Below, piece by piece: positions 33,419 to 45,181 of a DNA stretch of 64,000 bases. This DNA comes from Dermatophagoides farinae. Its lineage: Eukaryota > Arthropoda > Arachnida > Sarcoptiformes > Pyroglyphidae. The position numbers were made by a program, and so were the translations under genes. The notes below the pieces were generated by a model. That model searched no databases, was not told where the DNA came from, and worked only from the letters and a program-made list of their open reading frames with translations. Each line of letters starts with the position of its first letter. Positions within the stretch are counted from its first letter, which is position 1. The stretch spans positions 350,001 to 414,000 of the forward strand of contig NC_134684.1 in assembly GCF_024713945.1 (NCBI RefSeq). The letters are read 5' to 3'.

Positions 33419-34118
33419 TCAATCCTCACGTAATGCTTGATCAAATTCTTTTAGGCTTTTCGATTCGACAATTTTCGTTACATCACGACCCGATTCGTCA
33501 CGACGAAGTGCCTGGCCTTGATGATAAATATCATCAAAATTGGCATTGATTTGAGGACCTTGGCGTTTAAGTTCACCAAAATCTTTGAAATGATCCATTT
33601 TAAAATTTGCCATTAGTTCCATATCATAAAGTTGTTTTTGAAAGTCAAACATTTCTTCTCGTTCAGGTGTATCTTTTCGATTCATTGAACTATAGATAAA
33701 TTGACCAGGTATTCGTTTATTATTCATATGACGCCAATAAGCCCATGCAGTTATTGATGAAATAAACAGAAATGAAACACCAGCAATTGTCAGACATATT
33801 TGATTGTGTTCTTTGAGTGCATCTATAGTTTGGTTTTGGACGAAAAAATTATTGATTGAAATTCTTCAAGTTTAAAAAAAACAAATACTAACCAGTTCCA
33901 CGAATCATCCAGAAAAGCGGTCGTCGTTTATATGTTTCGGAAAATTTTCCTACTAATTTTGGTGGTATTTTTCGTTCATCTTTTGTAAATTGTTCATAAT
34001 TGAAAAAATTCCTTCGAAATCGAACGGATGTATGGATTTGCGACGAATTATTGGATGATGAAATTATCAAATGAAATAATGAACCTCTTCTGGTTATAAA
34101 TGAAGTGCCAAACATCAT
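33419..34118 (-). CDS. Probable mitochondrial single-pass membrane protein, 209 residues, unknown
   Basis: Two exons (34118-33893 and 33822-33419) join in phase across a 70-base intron. The first 40 residues are Arg/Ser/Phe-rich with almost no acidic residues (FGTSFITRRGSLFHLIISSS...VRFRRNFF), the character of a mitochondrial presequence. One membrane span follows at about 84-104 (ICLTIAGVSFLFISSITAWA), created across the splice junction, then a highly charged C-terminal domain (YDMELMANFKMDHFKDFGEL...). The layout resembles small inner-membrane accessory proteins, but I do not recognise this one. Its 3' end lies 114 bases from that of the V-ATPase gene, and its start is divergent from MEMO1. 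Confidence 0.6.
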
Positions 34119-34573
34119 AATTCATTGATCAATCAATCGATAATTTATAAACAAAAATTTCAATATCTGATCTTAGATTCAGCTGAAAAAATACATCTTT
34201 GATGCCGACGATGATGTTTTTGATCCTAAATGATAGATAGCAGCACACAAAAACATTCGAGGATCGTCAAGACTCAATCCTCATTGTCTTTTGTTTGATG
34301 ATTATTTTTGTAGCTTTATTATTATTCAATTGAATTTCATTCTTTCAACGATAATCCGCGTAAAGAATTTAACAATTAATCAGATCAATTCTATTCTATT
34401 GAATTAAATCTACCATCATCATCCGTAGTTATTTTTTATTGCTCATTACCTCAATATTGTTGTTGTTTTGAAGGCGAATATTTCTTTCACATCCATTATT
34501 GCTTATTCGCATCGATATTTTTTTTTTGCTCTTTTCTAACAATAATTTAATTGAATTTTTTTTTATTAAAAAA
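34119..34573. promoter_or_regulatory. Divergent promoter region, mitochondrial orphan / MEMO1
   Basis: 455 bases between two divergent ATGs, AT-rich with no clear TATA. It probably serves as a shared promoter for two housekeeping-type genes. Confidence 0.4.
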
Positions 34574-35878
34574 ATGATGCAACAATCATTACAGAGACGT
34601 GCTACCCATGCTGGTAGTTGGTATTCATCATCTGGTATATTTATAATTTATTCAATTTAATTGATTAGAATTTAACATTGAATTTTATTTCAGTGATACA
34701 ACTCAATAGCCAGCTTGAATCATGGTTATCTATGGTCGATGTTTCACATGGTCCAGCTAAAGCAATCATTTCACCGTAAGTAATAATGATGTTAATTGTA
34801 TCTATCCATCTATTTATCTGTTCATCTCCAAAATGTACAGTCATGCTGGATATCAATATTGTGGTGCCTGTGCCGCTTATGCCTATAAACAAATTGATCC
34901 ACAATCGACGTAAGTTTGGCCACAATGCAATTTAATTAGTTTATCTGAATCCTGGTTTTTTTCTGTTTTGTATTGTGATTGTAGTGAACGAATTTTCATT
35001 CTAGGTCCATCACATCATATACGTTTGAATGGATGTGCATTATCACCAACTACCGTTTACAAAACACCATTCTATGATTTGATTATCGATCGTGATGGTA
35101 AATTAATTTCTAAATTGTGTGATTTAAAATTGTTTTGATAATTTATCATTTCAGTTTACGATGAGCTTAATCAAACTTCGTATTTTCAATCAATGTCATT
35201 GGCAGCGGATGAAGATGAACATTCGATAGAAATGCAATTACCATTTATTGCTAAAATAATGGAATCAAAAGGACAGCAGACAGGTGGTGGATTTAAAATT
35301 GTACCTATATTAGTTGGTTCACTATCGAATGAAAAAGAATATTTGTATGGACAAATTCTTAGTAAATATTTGCTAGAACCTGGAAATGTTTTTGTGATAT
35401 CATCAGATTTTTGTCATTGGGGTCAACGTTTTAGTTTCCAATATTATAATAAAGGATGGGGTGATATTTATCAATCTATACAAAAATTAGATGAAATGGT
35501 AATCATTTGGTTGTCTTTATTTTATCACTTATGATTTGTTTGTTTTTTTTCTTTCTTTCTCTTAGGGTATGAATCTGATTGAATCATTAGATCCATTAGC
35601 ATTTGCTGAATATTTGCAACAATATCGTAATACAATTTGTGGTCGACATCCAATTGCTGTATTGTTGAATGTAAGTTTTTTATATGGATTGCAAAAAAAA
35701 AGACAACAACAATCTGAAATCATATCATCCATCATCATAGGCCATTCATCATCTTCGTACCGAAGGTAAATTGATGAATAATACATCAATGCGTTTCCTT
35801 AAATATGCTCAATCAAGCCAATGTCTTCGTATGCGTGATTCATCCGTTAGTTATGCTGCTGCTGCATTTAAATTATGA
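34574..35878 (+). CDS. MEMO1: MEMO1 homolog (mediator of cell motility 1)
   Basis: Seven exons (34574-34634, 34694-34775, 34841-34909, 34985-35097, 35155-35498, 35566-35670, 35741-35878), all with GT...AG ends and consistent phases, give 303 residues; human MEMO1 has 297. Hallmarks in order: [96 protein letters not shown] and [11 protein letters not shown]...SSVSYAA. The fold is that of class III extradiol dioxygenases. The His residues of PHAG and GPSHH and the Cys of TICGRHP are the conserved pocket residues, later linked to copper or iron handling. The human protein acts in receptor-driven cell migration. The ATG at 34577 would serve equally well. This gene has the finest exon split in the window. 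Confidence 0.97.
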
Positions 35879-36251
35879 TATGTGTGTGAATCACATCATC
35901 AACATGCATTAAATTAGCCACATGAAAGAAAAATTTCAATTTTTTCCACTATTATGCTGCGGCAATTATCATGACAAATTACAACCATTGCCTTCCCAAT
36001 TGATCATCATCGTCATCGTCAATTTGGATTTCTTCCACTCTAAAGATTCGATCGGAATTTCTTTTTTTGCTTCAAATTCTCTTGTTTTTTGAAACAAACA
36101 AACGCGCAGTACAAAACCGAATCAATCAACCACATATACAATAAACAATAGGAGCCAATTTTTTTTCATCAAATAAAAACCATTTTATTTTATAAAAATT
36201 TTTAAAAACTATAAACGAAAACAAACAACAGTTTGGCAGCAGAAATATGTT
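35879..36251. other. Convergent 3' region
   Basis: 3' flank of MEMO1 and of the minus-strand orphan that ends at 36252. It contains AATAAA at 36140-36145, which suits MEMO1. No gene is seen. Confidence 0.45.
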
Positions 36252-36692
36252 CTATGTTTGATCCATTGAATTTGTTGAATTCATTTTCATTTGATCATGA
36301 TGATGATGATGAATCTCATGTTTGACCAAATGAATTTGTTGTCTAATCAAATCGATATCATTGGATAATTGTTGATTTATCTGGTCTATATGATCAATAG
36401 ATGATTCAACCATTGATAATGATTGTAATGTTTCCCATAATAAACGTTGTCGTTGTGTTTGTTGGATTTGATTCCAACATAACCATAATATTGTTGCAGT
36501 GATTATTGTCGTTATAAAAATCAATAATAATCGATGCAATGATGATTTCCACCACCAAATAAATTGTCTACTTTTTACCGATGACGGTGATAATGATGAT
36601 GAGGGGATAATTAGTTTGTACGATGATGATGATGATGATGAAGATGATAATGATTTACGTGGATCAAAATCGTAGTCAATTGTTCTTATCAT
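36252..36692 (-). CDS. Small type II membrane protein with coiled coil, 146 residues, unknown
   Basis: Single exon. After a short acidic start there is a run of Ser (about 15-24), a basic/Trp patch (RQFIWWWKSSLHR), then one membrane helix at about 52-72 (LHRLLLIFITTIITATILWL). The C-terminal part (NQIQQTQRQRLLWETLQSLSMV... to QQIHLVKHEIHHHHH) has the heptad-like pattern of a coiled coil and ends in a His run from a CAT repeat. Basic residues before the helix favour an N-cytosolic, type II topology. The size and shape resemble small assembly or tethering proteins, but no family is recognised. Confidence 0.5.
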   Translation of the reverse strand: MIRTIDYDFDPRKSLSSSSSSSSSYKLIIPSSSLSPSSVKSRQFIWWWKSSLHRLLLIFITTIITATILWLCWNQIQQTQRQRLLWETLQSLSMVESSIDHIDQINQQLSNDIDLIRQQIHLVKHEIHHHHHDQMKMNSTNSMDQT

Positions 36693-37036
36693 CTTGGTGT
36701 TGAAAATAATTAAGACGATGGTTTTATGACTTAGATATTATAGATGCACGATATAATCGATAAAATGGTCATAAATTTTTTTTTTATTTTATCACATTTT
36801 TTTAAAAAACAATCAATCGACAAATCATCTGATAATCGATGATAGATTTGTTTTCTTGGTTATTTGGTATATTTTAGTGCTTTCAAAAAAAGGTGGATGC
36901 CACACAACATAAACGATGTTATTAAATACAAAGAAAAAAAGAATAACAATTTCTAATAGACCATTAATCACGTGATTCATAATGTTGAATTGTTTACACT
37001 GCAAAAAAGACCCGCCCCAATTTTTTTCAATAGCTA
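36693..37036. other. Intergenic spacer
   Basis: Between two minus-strand membrane-protein genes. A/T-rich sequence with no feature beyond homopolymer runs. Confidence 0.4.
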
Positions 37037-37780
37037 CTAAAATGTTTTATTTAAAATGGAATTGTTTTTTAATTGTTGTTGTTGTTGTTGTTTGGTGGTA
37101 AGTGACAAAACTTTACTAAGTTGTGGTTTTCTTTTTTGTAAATTTTTTGTAAACTGTTGAAAAACGTCCATTAATTGTCTTGTCGTTTTTTTGTTAATCT
37201 TTAATGACTGTAGAATTTTCGATTCAGTTGGTAAGGTGATTGTTGTGATTGTTGGTATCGTACTATTGGTGGTTTTTAGCGTATCCATACTTTTATTTTT
37301 CTTCGACGTTATCTTCGACGATATTCGACGAATCAATGGTGGTGGTGATGTTGTTACATTTATTACTGTGGATTTTCTACATTTTTTACAACATAACATA
37401 GCTACACAACAAAATGTAGTGATTGTACAATATAAAATCAAAACAGTCAGAATGATAGTGGCTGCAACAACGATAGCAATCAATGATGACCAAAGTTTTG
37501 CACATTCAATCGAATGATCTTCATAACCAGTACAATTGATTGTTTTACCAAAAAAATTTACCGATTTAAACGGATCAAGGCTTGTTTCAAAAATAGGTTT
37601 CACTACTTGTTGTTCTTTTGGACAAATCATCGGTACCTGTGAAACCATATAGGAACGAAATTTCCACATACCACAACAAGTGATCCAATCATTTTGATAA
37701 TTTTCAATTTTTTTTGCCATTATTCTCAATCCACATTGTACGGCACTCAATTTATTCGTTACTTCATCTACAAATGACAT
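37037..37780 (-). CDS. Single-pass membrane protein with Cys-rich short ectodomain, 247 residues
   Basis: Single exon from the first true ATG (37778-37780). Residues 1-96 hold six Cys at about 16, 35, 36, 53, 83 and 93, including a CCGMW motif and an N-glycosylation site (NCTG). A long membrane helix follows at about 97-125 (SLIAIVVAATIILTVLILYC). Immediately after it are six clustered Cys (CC, CC, C...) mixed with Lys/Arg, a pattern typical of palmitoylation sites. The cytosolic tail is Thr/Lys-rich and ends with a Gln run. There is no cleavable signal peptide, so either the helix itself directs insertion or a 5' exon is missing. The arrangement recalls small insect receptors, but I cannot name one. 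Confidence 0.55.
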   Translation of the reverse strand: MSFVDEVTNKLSAVQCGLRIMAKKIENYQNDWITCCGMWKFRSYMVSQVPMICPKEQQVVKPIFETSLDPFKSVNFFGKTINCTGYEDHSIECAKLWSSLIAIVVAATIILTVLILYCTITTFCCVAMLCCKKCRKSTVINVTTSPPPLIRRISSKITSKKNKSMDTLKTTNSTIPTITTITLPTESKILQSLKINKKTTRQLMDVFQQFTKNLQKRKPQLSKVLSLTTKQQQQQQLKNNSILNKTF

Positions 37781-39771
37781 GTTCAAAGGAATCAACGAAA
37801 AAAAAATGCCAAAAAGCTTTCAATCAATGATTTTTATGTATTATTTGTATTTATTTATACTCAACAAAGTGAACAAAATTAAATTAAAAATTAAAAAAAA
37901 TTTGAAATTTTCGAATGTGAAATTTTTTTTTTCAATTCGCTAATGCCATCTAGTGATTAGGCAAAGAAAACGAACAAAACAAACAAACTTTTTTTCAGGC
38001 ATCAATATCGAAAGTAACAAAAAAAATGTCAAATCTTTCACTCGCGATCACAACAACAACAACAACAACAAGAAGAACAAAACTCATTATTTCAACCCTT
38101 GATGCATGACGGTGGCCGTCATGACAGCATCGCCAACTACTGCTACTACTACTACTCAATGAATAATAAGAACTTTATTTATTTTGTTTTGCCAAGAAGA
38201 AAAAATCATGGTTACATCTGATGATGATGACAAAACCAATGATTGTGTTTTGTCGAAGAAAATACATTCGTGGCAAACAAAATGAATAACCGGCGATACC
38301 ATCATCATCATCCCATACAATGATTTTGTTTTGTTTTTGTTTTGTTTTTTAATGATGTGATGTGACCCAGAATTCATCAAAATAATCAATGCCAACAGTA
38401 ACAAATTAACCAAAGGTATGTGAAAATTAACCCATTATTAAATGCCATATTGTTTTTCATTACCATTGTTTTTTTTTTCTTCATCTATAGCTATTTTTAT
38501 TGAAAAAAAGCCAAAGCCAATTCTAGAAGCTTTAAAATCAAATGTATCAACTGCGTGTGTACTTGTATCAGCAGCAGCAATAGCAGATAAAACGAAAAGA
38601 ACATTTTTAGCCAAAAAAATTAATTTTTAACATTTTTCGTCGTTTGATTCAACTGAATTGATTGAACTTTGGCAATTATTGTTCGGACTTGTTGTTTCAT
38701 TCAGAATTCATTCGTATTCATATTTTTAATCTAATCGTAAACTCGTGAAGATAAAAAAAATTTTAATGATTTGATATACGCTCTTACATAAATATACAAA
38801 AAAATGTAATTTTTTTTCATCGTCGGGTCTATTGCACCACCATTTTCATCAGAGAAAAAAGAGAGATCATTGATCACCAACTAATCGAATCAATTTTGAA
38901 TCACAAACACTTTGGTGGGTAAGTAATTTTTTTTCTTACAAATCCATTTGTTTTCCGTTTTGATTTGTGTATTTCAAAAATTCATCATTTATGTGTGATT
39001 TTATCCATAAACAAAATCAATTTCCCATATTCATTTCTTAAGGAGAAAAATATGATAATCCTGATTAGATAGTTGATCAATGTTGTTGTTGTTGTGTGGA
39101 CAAACAACAAAAACAACATGTGATTGATTTGATTTTTTTTTGGTATACAAATCAAACAAAAAAAGAAAACTTTGTGCCCACTTCTTTTTTCAAGTGTTTC
39201 AATTTACCAAATTTTTTTTTGATGATTATTATGGTTTCTCATAGTTGAAACTAACGGTTTTCAATGATCATGAAACTGGACCAACCAACCATTCAACCAT
39301 TTGTCTCTATATAAGATAATACTTTATAATTATGTTTCTTGATTGATTGATTGATTGATCGATCGATTGACGTGTGTGCGTATATGTGATGTATATCATG
39401 ATGATGTTATATATGTTTGATTATCACATTCAGTGATAATATTTAATAGCTGTCATTGTATCGAATCTTTACGCATTAGTTCCTATATCGGACAAATGTC
39501 TTAATTTTAATCAGCAGCAGCATCGATTCCCCACCCATATAGATATTTATTTATTAGGGAAATGATTTTTTTCTTTCGTTTTCTGGTTTTTTTTTGTTTT
39601 TTTCATTTGATGATCGTACGATGATGTTGATGATTGTTTTTTTTCCATTTTTTTCTCTTGTTTTTTTTACAGCTATTTCCAATTAATAAAGTAGCTATTT
39701 AGTAGTGTTTTTTTTGAACTGTTAAATTATCATCATCATTACCAACACCAGAAAAAATAATCTATTTGACC
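37781..39771. other. Divergent intergenic region with probable 5' UTR intron of the GRAM gene
   Basis: 2 kb between divergent starts. A strong donor GTAAGT lies at 38919-38924. A strong acceptor with a long pyrimidine run (tctcttgttttttttacag) ends at 39672, 99 bases before the GRAM-protein ATG. I read 38919-39672 as an intron in that gene's 5' UTR. Other content: a CAA run (38050-38070), a GTTTT run near 38330, and ATTG repeats near 39340-39365. The short frame 38442-38630 is doubtful. Confidence 0.45.
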
Positions 39772-42185
39772 ATGAGTTTAACTACACAGGATATAAATTA
39801 CCATCGTGTGATGAATACTACTGCTACAGCAGCATCAGCACCACCACCACCACCCCCGCCAGTAACAACAACAGCCTCGGCTTCACCTTCTTTATTTAGC
39901 CCTTCCACTTTAACTAATGACAATTATTCAACAAAAAAAATTCAATCAAAATCAAACCTCATTTCCATCAACACCCCTACTGCTACAGTCAATGTTGAAA
40001 ATGATGGTCGAAAACAAGATCAAGATAGCCACAAACACAACCACCACCACCTTGAAACTATTGTTAGTAATACAATGATAAATGATTGTAAAAATGATAA
40101 TGGTTGTGGTGGTAGACGACCATTGTCGTCCACATCGATAATGCCAAATGTACCGGATCCATCTGCTGGACTATCTACAAAATTGTCGCCAAAACAGCAA
40201 CCAAAAATGATGCATAAAACAATGAAACAAAAACAACAACAACAGGCAAATGATTCAGTTTTTATTGTTGATAATGATAATCAACAACATTCACAACAAG
40301 AAAAATTATCGATTAGTTGTAGTATTGTTAATCCGATTGTGGCAACGGTGGTTTCATCGTCATCATTATCATCGGCAACGACAACAACTACAGCTAATGA
40401 TCACCAAACGTCGACATACTTATATGATAAATCCAATTTCAATCATTTCCAGATTAATCAATCACAATCATCGCAATCATCGGCTGAAATAGTAGGCCAA
40501 TATAAAAATCAAATAAAAAACGATCAGCAAAAAACATTGTCGAGTTTAGACAATCAACAATCGAACTGCATTACAGTCAATTCAAAAATCGATGATCAAC
40601 AATCGAATGAACAATCATTATTACCGGTTGTAGTTACCACCGCTACCACCACCACCAACAACAACAACAGTAGAAAATCGGTTATAATCGGTAATACAAC
40701 AATCAATGGGGAAGGTGATATTTTTATTTTAATTTTCAATTTTTTTGCTAGGCTCATCGAATCAATTGACAATGTCGCAAAAGAAAGCATCATCATCATC
40801 ATTATCGTCAGCGGCCAGTTCATCGGCTACATTCACATCATCATCAGCAACTGGTGGTGATTGTCTGAATAACAGTAGTTCTATGGATGATGATTTGAAT
40901 CAATCATCGGAAAAACCATTGAATCGTCGTCAATGGTATCACCTGTGGTTACCTTCGTATAAATCTCGATTGAATCAATTTCAAAGACAATTTAGTGATA
41001 AAATTGATTCACGTGAAAAATTGATTGGTGATTTTGTATGTGCCATACAACGTGAATTGTTACTTCAAGGACGAATGTACGTTTCATTGAATTATATTTC
41101 ATTTTATTCGAATATTTTTGGCTATGAAACCATCGTGAATATTAGTTATCAAGATATTGAATCAATATCGAAAGCTAGTACTGTGAAGTTATTTCCAAAT
41201 GCTATCCAGATTATAACAAATAGCGGGTTGAAATATTTTTTCACCTCCTTTGTTTCACGTGAACGTGCATATCAATTAATGACAAAACTATGGCAGCTAG
41301 TTAGGCGTGATCAACCAATGCCATGGCCCGAGATACGAAAATTAATACGTGAAGCCTATACTACAAGTAATTTAGGTGTCGATCTTAGTGATCTGGATGA
41401 TGCCGATGTTGAAATTGATGTACTTTCAAAGGTAAGGCTGGTTTGTATTTTTTTTTATTTTATTTTGATTAATTTTAATTTTTTTTTATTTACCGAAATC
41501 ACAGAAAAAGAAAAAACATCCAAAACGTAAACGTAAAGATTCGAATCATAATCATCATCATCACCATCATCACCACCATCATCATCATGCGAATAAATCT
41601 TTACCGAATTCAAATTCTAGTTCTGAAGGATTAACAACACAAGCTGATGATGTTGAAGAAGAAGAAGAAGAAGAGGAACAATCACCTGTTTTGATGATGA
41701 ATCGTCGACATTTGGCCATAAAAGAATCTCATAGTTCTTCATCATCTACGATGACAAAAACAACAAATAATGCTGATGTACAAACAGATGATTATGATTT
41801 GCAATTGCCACATCATCATCATCATCATCATCATCACAATCATTATCATCCAGATCATCAATGTTCACTGATGGAAGTGTTTCGACAATCAATCATTAAT
41901 ATGAAAATGAAATTATATAAAATTTCACCAACACAATCACAAGTTATAAAATTTTTATTTATGGTTGCAATGTTATTATTCCTAATACAGATTGCAATCT
42001 ATTTTCGTTTTCAAACATTGAATCAACGTTTTCAACAAACACAACAAATTTTATTGGAAACATTGGCCAAACGACAAGTTGTTATGAATCAAAGCAGAAC
42101 AATATCTAATATTGATTCTTCATCTTCTGCTGCGGCTGCTGCTACATCATCATCATCACATTGTTTTTTAAATTCACATTGTTGA
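39772..42185 (+). CDS. GRAM-domain membrane protein (GRAMD1/GRAMD2 type)
   Basis: Three coding exons (39772-40714, 40752-41431, 41505-42185) give 767 residues. The first 370 are Thr/Ser/Asn/Gln-rich and disordered. The GRAM domain, about 390-480, reads FVCAIQRELLLQGRMYVSLN, YISFYSNIFGYETIVNI, PNAIQIITNSGLKYFFTSF and RERAYQLMTKLWQ, all typical of GRAMD1 (Aster). After it come a Lys/Arg patch (KKKKHPKRKRK), a His run, an acidic run (EEEEEEEE) and one C-terminal membrane helix at about 688-710 (IKFLFMVAMLLFLIQIAIYF). Family members sit in the ER and reach the plasma membrane through the GRAM domain. The sterol-transfer ASTER/VASt domain of GRAMD1 is absent, so the layout is that of GRAMD2. The ATG follows a TTG that is in frame but not a start. 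Confidence 0.88.
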
Positions 42186-42669
42186 TGACCACCACATAAT
42201 AGAATTCTCAATCTTATGGATTTTTTTAACCAAAAAAAAAACGAATTTCCATCAATTTCTGTCTTTCATGATTCTTGTATGTTGTTGTATTATATTTTTT
42301 TTTTTGCATAGTTTTATCACCATTTTTTTGATGTCTGGTTTATTGTCATTGTTTGTCAAAGATTATTAATTTCGTTTTCCTTTTTTTTCCAATCCGTTTA
42401 GCTATATTGTGAAAGTTTTTTTTTGAATTTAGATTATTTTTTTTATGCAAAATGAATCAAATTCATGAAAAAATTATTATTGCTATCCATACAACAACAA
42501 TAGAATGAATGAATTTCCCAATAATTATCATCATTTCCCGGAAGTATATATTGATTTTATAAGCCAATTTCTTTTTGTTTGCTATGAAATGAAGCCAAAA
42601 AAAACAATTTTTTTTTAATTCAAAACATTCATTGCTCAGTTGTATATCGAATGATGAATAATAAAAAAA
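42186..42669. other. Intergenic spacer
   Basis: AT-rich spacer between tandem plus-strand genes. No TATA box or exon could be picked confidently. Confidence 0.4.
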
Positions 42670-43636
42670 ATGTTTCAATCATTAAAAATATCGTTGTTGT
42701 TATTTTTTGTAAATTGTTTTGACGATGGACTAAGTGAACAATGTCGTCCATTAAATCAACAAAGACAAGGTTTTCGTCTTGTATTACGTTATCCACCCGG
42801 TTGGTGCGTATCGATGCCACGTGATGAATGTGATGGTCCAGCTGATTGGATTATTCAAGGTTTTTGGCCAACACCAATAATCGCACATGATGATCATTCG
42901 ACAACAAGATTTAATCATCATCGTAATCGATTACAATTTTGTTGTCATAAACAACAGTAAGTTTGTCCATAATCATTTTGCTGCTATATTTATTAATGAA
43001 TTTCTTTCTTTTTTTTTGAAAAAAAGATTCAATGAAAAAAAATTGGTATCGATAATCGAACAATTGAAAATATATTGGCCATCCGAATCGTATACAAATC
43101 ATCACGAATATTGGCAACAACAATGGAATCGATATGGTGCATGTTCACATGATCCAACTGCAATAAATCGACCACTTTCACGTATACATAATTATGATCA
43201 AATTGATGTGGCAGAATATTTTGCTCTAGCATTAGATCTTTTTCGTCGGATACATATTCGAAAATGGCTTGATGATAATCATTTGACACCATCGAATAAT
43301 CATACAATTCAAACGAATAGAATTCGTGAAACACTTAATTCTCATCTAAATCAAATGGATCAAAGTTCTATGGTTTATCAATTACGATGTGCACACGGTG
43401 GTAACAACGATATAGTTATTCCAAAAACTCGACGTCGAAATATTTTGAATGAAATTCGATTTTGTTTTGATGATCGTTTAGAAATGATTGATTGCGCGAA
43501 ATTTGCGGATACAGATCAACATACAGGACGTACAGGCATCTGTGATGATGATCATGTTTATTATGTTGATAAATCTGGTTGGCCAATGAATAATTCTTTT
43601 TTTTCCGAATACAAATTTAAGCTTCCTACGCATTGA
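42670..43636 (+). CDS. Secreted RNase T2-family protein, catalytic residues replaced
   Basis: Two exons (42670-42956 and 43027-43636) give 298 residues. A signal peptide occupies about 1-22. The fold is recognised from the Trp-Cys spacing and the two active-site regions. Region one reads DWIIQGFWPT, where T2 enzymes have x-I-H-G-L-W-P, so the catalytic His is Gln63. Region two reads EYWQQQWNRYGAC, where enzymes have W-x-H-E-W-x-K-H-G-x-C, so His, Glu, Lys and His become Gln127, Gln128, Arg131 and Tyr132. The flanking Trp, Gly and Cys framework is kept. The C-terminal part has the usual Cys pairs (LRCAH, IRFCF, DCAKF). The protein is predicted to be secreted and non-hydrolytic but may still bind RNA. 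Its frame is intact, so it is not a decayed copy. AATAAA lies at 43738. Confidence 0.85.
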
Positions 43637-45161
43637 CTTTTTGTTTGTTGATTGGAGTTTTTTTTTCTTTTCCTAAAATTTCGATGTTCTTGGCTTTATC
43701 ATAAAGGAATGTAAATGTAAACATACACCAAACATTGAATAAATTCTTTAAATACCTTTTTCGTTAATTCGAACGAAATAAAATAAAAACAAAATACTTA
43801 TGTATGGATAGAAACAAATTTGTGGCTTCACATTCATCATTTCAGTCAATTTGAAAAAAAGAATCATTCAAATTCTTTCACCGTATGTCATGACAACATT
43901 TTTCAACGGGAAACGGAATCGAATTCCAAGAAAAAAAACTCGTTGCATTCTTGATGATGATAATGATTGAGATTAATGTTGTCATCCCCACTACGTTATC
44001 CGCATCATCTATTTATCAATGCTACTACTATAACAATTTTTGACAACCACAACGACGACCTATAACCTCTTGACAGTTGTTAAATCAACTGCTACACTTG
44101 TTGCTCTATATCATGTACTACTACCCTTATATTAAATTGTTGATGCTGCTTCTACTTTAGTTTTGTTGTTCTTATGTGTCATAATGATGAGCAAATTCCT
44201 GAATTCAAAGAATTTTTATTTCGAAAATATTCGTGTTCGAGTCATTAAGAATATATTGAAATATTCATAAATTTTGTTCGATAATTTTAATTGTTTGTGT
44301 ATGTTTTTTTATAATAAATCTATATAATCATCATCAATCAACACAACATCATCGTATCCACACTCATTATTTGTAAAGGTATTTCTTTTTTTTTGCATTT
44401 TTCCTGATATGATCATTTGTAGGATAATCATCAGATTATCCTACTACTGATTTTGATGATGATGATGATAATAATGATGAGGGATTTAAACATTCGATTT
44501 TCAAAGTTTCGATACACTTGTTGTTGTTTACGTTGATCGTCAACGGCGACAACAACAAAAACAACAACAATGCCATGTCGATTGCCAAAGCAACAATCAT
44601 CATCATTATAATATATGTATGTGCAAATTGAGGAATGTTTGGAATGTTGTAATATCGACTCGGCTGTTTTGTTGAAGAGAGAGAACCTCAATAACAACAA
44701 CAATTTAGTTACAATCAATTTGAACCGAGTTATACGAGAGAAAGAGAAAGAAATAAGCGCGTTCTTATTCTTGCTTTTCTTACTTCTCACGAATTGAATT
44801 GAATCGTCGTAACTTCAATTCCATCCACTATCATCACCATCATATACATTATTATAAAGTAATAAATATGTGGACATGTTGAATATTTTTAACTTATCTC
44901 ATAATAAGTTTCTCTCTCTTTATATATACCTGTTGCATGTTTGAATTGTTGTTTGTTTGTTGTTATAAGGACATTTTTTCTTTGAACGTCTTCTTCAGCT
45001 TTGAAAATGACGACGACCGATCAAACAACTCTGTACATATACATTTACACATTAACAACAATCAATCGACTACAAAACCGCCAAACATTCAATGTTGTAT
45101 GAATGAATAAAATGTGAAGAAAAAGAGAGAAAGTCCACATGAGCCACGAATATTATATACA

Positions 45162-45181
45162 AGAGAGAGAGAGAGAGAGAG
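45162..45181 (+). repeat. GA dinucleotide microsatellite
   Basis: (GA)n run in non-coding DNA; a second one sits at about 53573-53592 inside the ABCH gene's long intron. Confidence 0.75.

Noticed and set aside
38442-38630. Small plus-strand frame with an Ala-rich end (STACVLVSAAAIADKTKR)
   Set aside because: A donor-acceptor pair (about 38416 and 38490) is possible, but no start, family or flanking exon could be supported.
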